Shown piece after piece: positions 61,329-64,000 of a stretch of 64,000 nucleotides of DNA. Below the pieces are notes generated by a model that saw nothing but the letters and a program-made list of their open reading frames with translations, did not search any database and was not told the DNA's origin. The translations under genes were made by a program, and so were the position numbers. This stretch comes from UBA961 sp049317525 (GTDB lineage: Bacteria; Bacteroidota; Ignavibacteria; Kapaibacteriales; UBA961), in the NCBI GenBank assembly GCA_049317525.1, contig JBMOIC010000016.1:3080-67079 (forward strand). Direction: 5' to 3'. Within the stretch, counting starts at the first letter, position 1. The number at the start of each line of letters is the position of its first letter.

Positions 61329-63617
61329 ATGAAACTGATACCTGTCAAAGAACATCAAGCACCTGCATTTCTTGAAGGACTAAATCCCGAGCAAACAGAA
61401 GCTGTTATTACTACGAATGGTCCTGTATTAATTATCGCTGGTGCTGGAAGCGGCAAAACGCGCGTTCTTACCTATAGAATAGCTTATTTATTATCTAAAG
61501 GAATTAATCCTTATTCAATACTTGCTTTAACGTTTACCAATAAAGCTGCTGGCGAGATGAAGAATAGAATTGCTTCAATGGTAGGCGAGAGCATTGCAAG
61601 AAAAGTTTGGGCTGGTACATTTCATTCTGTTTTTGCTAGAATTCTCAGAATAGAAGCTCAATCTTTAGGATTCACGAACTCATTTTCTATTTATGATACC
61701 GATGATAGTTTATCTGTAATCAGATCTATTATGAATACTTTAGGGATTTCTATTCAACAATTTACTCCCCAAAGTATACGCTCTAGAATTTCTAATGCAA
61801 AAAATCATATGATAGGCTGGCAGCAATATGAAGCAGATGCCCAAGAAATCTACGAAAAACAAACAGCTTTGGTTTATAAAGAATATGACAAAAGATTAAA
61901 GATCAATAATGCAATGGATTTTGATGATATTTTGCTGAATATGATTAAAGTGCTACAATTAAATCCAGAGATAAAAGCTATCTATCAAAAAAGATTTTCA
62001 TTTATTATGGTAGATGAATATCAAGACACAAACAGAGCTCAATACTTAGCAGTACAATTATTGGCCGGTGGACATAAAAATATTTGTGTGGTTGGAGACG
62101 ATGCCCAAAGTATTTACAGATGGCGTGGAGCCGATATAAGAAATATATTGGAGTTTAAAAAAGATTATCCAGATGCTGTTACCGTACGTCTTGAACAGAA
62201 TTATAGATCTACTAAAACAATTTTAGCGGCTGCTGACAGCGTAATTTCTCATAATAAAAAACAATTGTCGAAAGCTTTGTGGACAGATAATCCTGAAGGT
62301 GATTTGATAACGGTTATTTCAAATCGAGACGATAGAGATGAATCCGAATCGATCATGAGAATCATCAAAGAAGAAGTTGACATCAATTTTACAAGCGAAA
62401 AAGATTTTGCTATTCTCTATAGAACAAATGCTCAATCTTTAACCTTAGAAGACTCATTAAGAAAAGCCGGTATTGCTTATACTATCATTGGTGGCACTTC
62501 ATTCTATAAAAGAAAAGAAGTTAAAGATACCCTTGCTTATCTTAGATTATTATGCAATCCAAAAGATTCAGAAAGCTTAGCTAGAGTAATAAATGAACCA
62601 CCCAGAGGAATTGGGCCTACTTCTGTAAAAAGACTTCAAGCATATGCGCAATCTATGTCTATAGATCTTTTTGCTGCTTTTGAACAAGCAAATCTAGCGC
62701 CTGATATACCCAAAAAAGCCATGAAGTCAGCATTGGATTTTACAGATAAAGTTAAAGAATTCCGTAGTAAGATGAATGATCTGCCTGCGGATGAACTTGC
62801 AACTTTATTTATTGAAGCTACCGGTTTATTACAATCCCTAAAAGATGATAATAGCGAGGAATCTTTAGATAGATGGAGTAATATTCAACGCTTATTATCG
62901 CATATCACAGAAATGAAAGAAAAAGATGAAGCAATGACCCTTGAAGATTATCTTCAATATATTGCTTTAATTTCTGATATTGATGAGACCGAGTTTGGAA
63001 ATAATAGAATCTCATTAATGACCATGCATGCAGCAAAAGGGCTTGAATTCCCTATCGTATTTATTGCAGGTATGGAAAAAGGTTTATTCCCATTGGGAAA
63101 AGCGGAATTTGACCAAGATGAAGAAGAAGAAGAACGTAGGCTGTTTTATGTAGGTATAACAAGAGCTGAAAAAAAACTGTATTTGTCTTTTGCAGAAAAA
63201 CGCTATCGATTTGGTGAATTAGTTTTCTCTGAACCTTCTAAATTCATCAATGAAATTAATCCGGATTTATTAGAGTGGAAAGCTGGTGGACTAAAAATAC
63301 CCGCTCAACAATATGTATCTGCTTCACTTAAAAATACGAATCAATTTAAACCAGCTCATTCCACTTTCACAAAAAATACTTCTCCAAAACCGTTTTTTGA
63401 TGATTTAGCTAACTCTAGTTCTGATTCATATTCTCAAATCGAACCAGATGCGCCTGTAATTATAAAAAGTGGTATGAATGTAAAACATAGTCAATTTGGA
63501 ATTGGTAAAGTTCAAATGGTTTCTGGTGAAGGTGAAAAAAAACAAGCAGTCGTAGTTTTTGATAGTGTCGGAAAAAAACAATTATTATTGAAATATGCTA
63601 AACTCGAGATCGTATAA
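61329..63617 (+). CDS. pcrA: ATP-dependent DNA helicase PcrA/UvrD
   Basis: A 762-residue superfamily 1A 3'-5' helicase for nucleotide-excision repair and replication-fork clearance. Motifs in order: Q-motif LNPEQTEAV, I (Walker A) AGAGSGKTRVL, Ia LTFTNKAAGEM, Ib WAGTFHSVF, II DEYQDTN, III VVGDDAQSIYRWRGA, IV VRLEQNYRSTKTI, V LMTMHAAKGLEFPIV and VI LFYVGITRAEKKLYLS. The C-terminal 60 residues carry a Tudor-like RNA polymerase-binding segment (GMNVKHSQFGIGKV). A single gene, with no obvious partner beside it. Confidence 0.96.
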   Translation: MKLIPVKEHQAPAFLEGLNPEQTEAVITTNGPVLIIAGAGSGKTRVLTYRIAYLLSKGINPYSILALTFTNKAAGEMKNRIASMVGESIARKVWAGTFHSVFARILRIEAQSLGFTNSFSIYDTDDSLSVIRSIMNTLGISIQQFTPQSIRSRISNAKNHMIGWQQYEADAQEIYEKQTALVYKEYDKRLKINNAMDFDDILLNMIKVLQLNPEIKAIYQKRFSFIMVDEYQDTNRAQYLAVQLLAGGHKNICVVGDDAQSIYRWRGADIRNILEFKKDYPDAVTVRLEQNYRSTKTILAAADSVISHNKKQLSKALWTDNPEGDLITVISNRDDRDESESIMRIIKEEVDINFTSEKDFAILYRTNAQSLTLEDSLRKAGIAYTIIGGTSFYKRKEVKDTLAYLRLLCNPKDSESLARVINEPPRGIGPTSVKRLQAYAQSMSIDLFAAFEQANLAPDIPKKAMKSALDFTDKVKEFRSKMNDLPADELATLFIEATGLLQSLKDDNSEESLDRWSNIQRLLSHITEMKEKDEAMTLEDYLQYIALISDIDETEFGNNRISLMTMHAAKGLEFPIVFIAGMEKGLFPLGKAEFDQDEEEEERRLFYVGITRAEKKLYLSFAEKRYRFGELVFSEPSKFINEINPDLLEWKAGGLKIPAQQYVSASLKNTNQFKPAHSTFTKNTSPKPFFDDLANSSSDSYSQIEPDAPVIIKSGMNVKHSQFGIGKVQMVSGEGEKKQAVVVFDSVGKKQLLLKYAKLEIV

Positions 63618-63678
63618 TTGTATCATTAATAAATTTTATTAATATTTTACAAATAATTTCAATATCTTTTAAACAAAC

Positions 63679-63709
63679 TTTTGCTAAAAGCTTCGAATTG
63701 TTATTTTTG
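63679..63709 (+). promoter_or_regulatory. Candidate Bacteroidota-type promoter (-33 TTTTG, -7 TATTTTTG)
   Basis: TTTTG at 63679-63683, 18 bases, then TATTTTTG at 63702-63709 match the TTTG-N(about 19)-TAnnTTTG consensus of Bacteroidota primary-sigma promoters. The start of the next gene is 83 bases downstream. Best promoter-like match found in the window. Confidence 0.55.
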
Positions 63710-63791
63710 CACTTCGTTTACAAATGTACCATCGCTTTTTAGAATTCCTCTAAAGCAATGAAATTCTTTACCTTAAGCTCAATGCGTGTCT

Positions 63792-64000
63792 ATGTCCGAC
63801 CAAGAACTCAATCATGCCAATCCTAATGCAGATGAATCTTCATTAATCAATGAAACTTCTGCTCTGGAAACCGTTTCTACTCATGAAGTTGTTTCAGAAA
63901 CTAATATTGTTGAACCTGTAGCTGCACCTGCTGAAACCGCAGAAGCACCTGCTGAACACGCAGAAGCACCTGCTGAACACGCAGAAGCACCTGCTGAACA
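63792..64000 (+). CDS. N-terminus of a repeat-bearing protein, cut by window end
   Basis: From the ATG at 63792 the frame is open to the window end (69 codons plus two bases). The visible part starts MSDQELNHANPNADESS, is acidic and Ala/Glu/Pro-rich, and ends in a tandem of AEAPAEH units. Such acidic AEP-rich N-terminal extensions occur on several proteins, for example some ribosomal protein S1 or DUF349-type proteins of this group. Too little is visible to name it. A Bacteroidota-type promoter sits upstream. Confidence 0.6.
   Translation, partial: MSDQELNHANPNADESSLINETSALETVSTHEVVSETNIVEPVAAPAETAEAPAEHAEAPAEHAEAPAE
63939..64000 (+). repeat. 21-base in-frame tandem repeat (AEAPAEH)
   Basis: GCAGAAGCACCTGCTGAACAC occurs at 63939-63959, exactly again at 63960-63980, and for 20 bases at 63981-64000 where the window ends. 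A variant 18-base unit (63921-63938) precedes it. Units are identical at the DNA level, so copy number probably varies by slippage. The array continues past the window edge. Confidence 0.95.

Noticed and set aside
63625..63643. AT-only palindrome after pcrA, a possible terminator
   Set aside because: Nine-base arms with a one-base centre and no G or C make a very weak hairpin, and AT-rich DNA gives such palindromes often.
1..64000. CRISPR arrays, tRNA or rRNA genes, IS elements, prophage
   Set aside because: No repeat-spacer pattern, cloverleaf-like sequence, rRNA-like stretch, transposase or phage gene was seen; gaps are all short and genes are mostly housekeeping.

Overview
The window reads as a gene-dense, AT-rich chromosomal segment (about one third G+C by eye) of a Gram-negative bacterium from the Bacteroidota/Chlorobiota/Ignavibacteriota group. 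A Kapabacteria-like lineage is my best guess, but this is inference. Supporting signs are two proteins with type IX secretion (T9SS) C-terminal sorting domains, a TonB-dependent receptor with a carboxypeptidase-like N-domain, bacterial kynurenine 3-monooxygenase, an FtsI-type penicillin-binding protein with PASTA domains, LPS genes (KdsD, RfaE2-type adenylyltransferase) and TAnnTTTG promoter-like boxes. Shine-Dalgarno-like sequences precede many, though not all, genes. No phage, insertion sequence, CRISPR array, rRNA or tRNA gene was found. No gap between genes exceeds about 300 bases.

Layout. 1-3.6 kb (minus): partial enolase, pterin dehydratase, thioredoxin, an aminotransferase and a TerC protein. 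3.8-8.9 kb (plus): a compact four-gene unit of ECF sigma factor, an unusual anti-sigma-like protein that also carries an outer-membrane-barrel-like domain, a lipoprotein and a T9SS cargo protein. 9-11.3 kb (minus): GcvT and a coiled-coil protein. 11.4-13.5 kb: groESL behind a CIRCE operator. 13.5-16.2 kb: DapA, a HExxH metallopeptidase and an MBL hydrolase. 16.4-25.5 kb: Kmo, then a long minus-strand run (RfaE2-like, Pcm, CdaA, LepB, DUF6438-like lipoprotein, NtrC-type regulator, lipoprotein, GltX, QueD, QueF). 25.6-31.7 kb: RlmB, small proteins, DnaB, MiaB and YraN. 31.7-35.5 kb (minus): M28 peptidase, PaaE-like reductase, SufT and SufU. 35.7-46 kb: GuaB, XerC/D, PBP, exonuclease, ABC-2 permease, CdsA, a degenerate hydroxyacyl-CoA dehydrogenase, a HAD phosphatase and an orphan protein. 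46-51.4 kb: glycosyltransferase, AtuA-family protein, membrane protein, RodZ-like protein, KdsD and HIT protein. 51.5-58.7 kb (minus): a very large T9SS surface protein, PurN and an unknown Rossmann protein. 58.8-64 kb (plus): TonB-dependent receptor, PcrA/UvrD helicase and the start of a repeat-bearing protein cut by the window end.

Most genes are housekeeping. The best candidate for an undescribed system is the 3.8-8.9 kb unit. One polypeptide seems to join a cytoplasmic anti-sigma-like domain, one inner-membrane helix, a periplasmic linker and an outer-membrane-type beta domain, and it sits directly between its sigma factor and secreted surface proteins. A second theme is extreme compaction at convergent junctions: four pairs have stop codons that abut with no base between them. 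In one of these, an intrinsic terminator for the minus-strand gene lies inside the coding sequence of the opposing gene.
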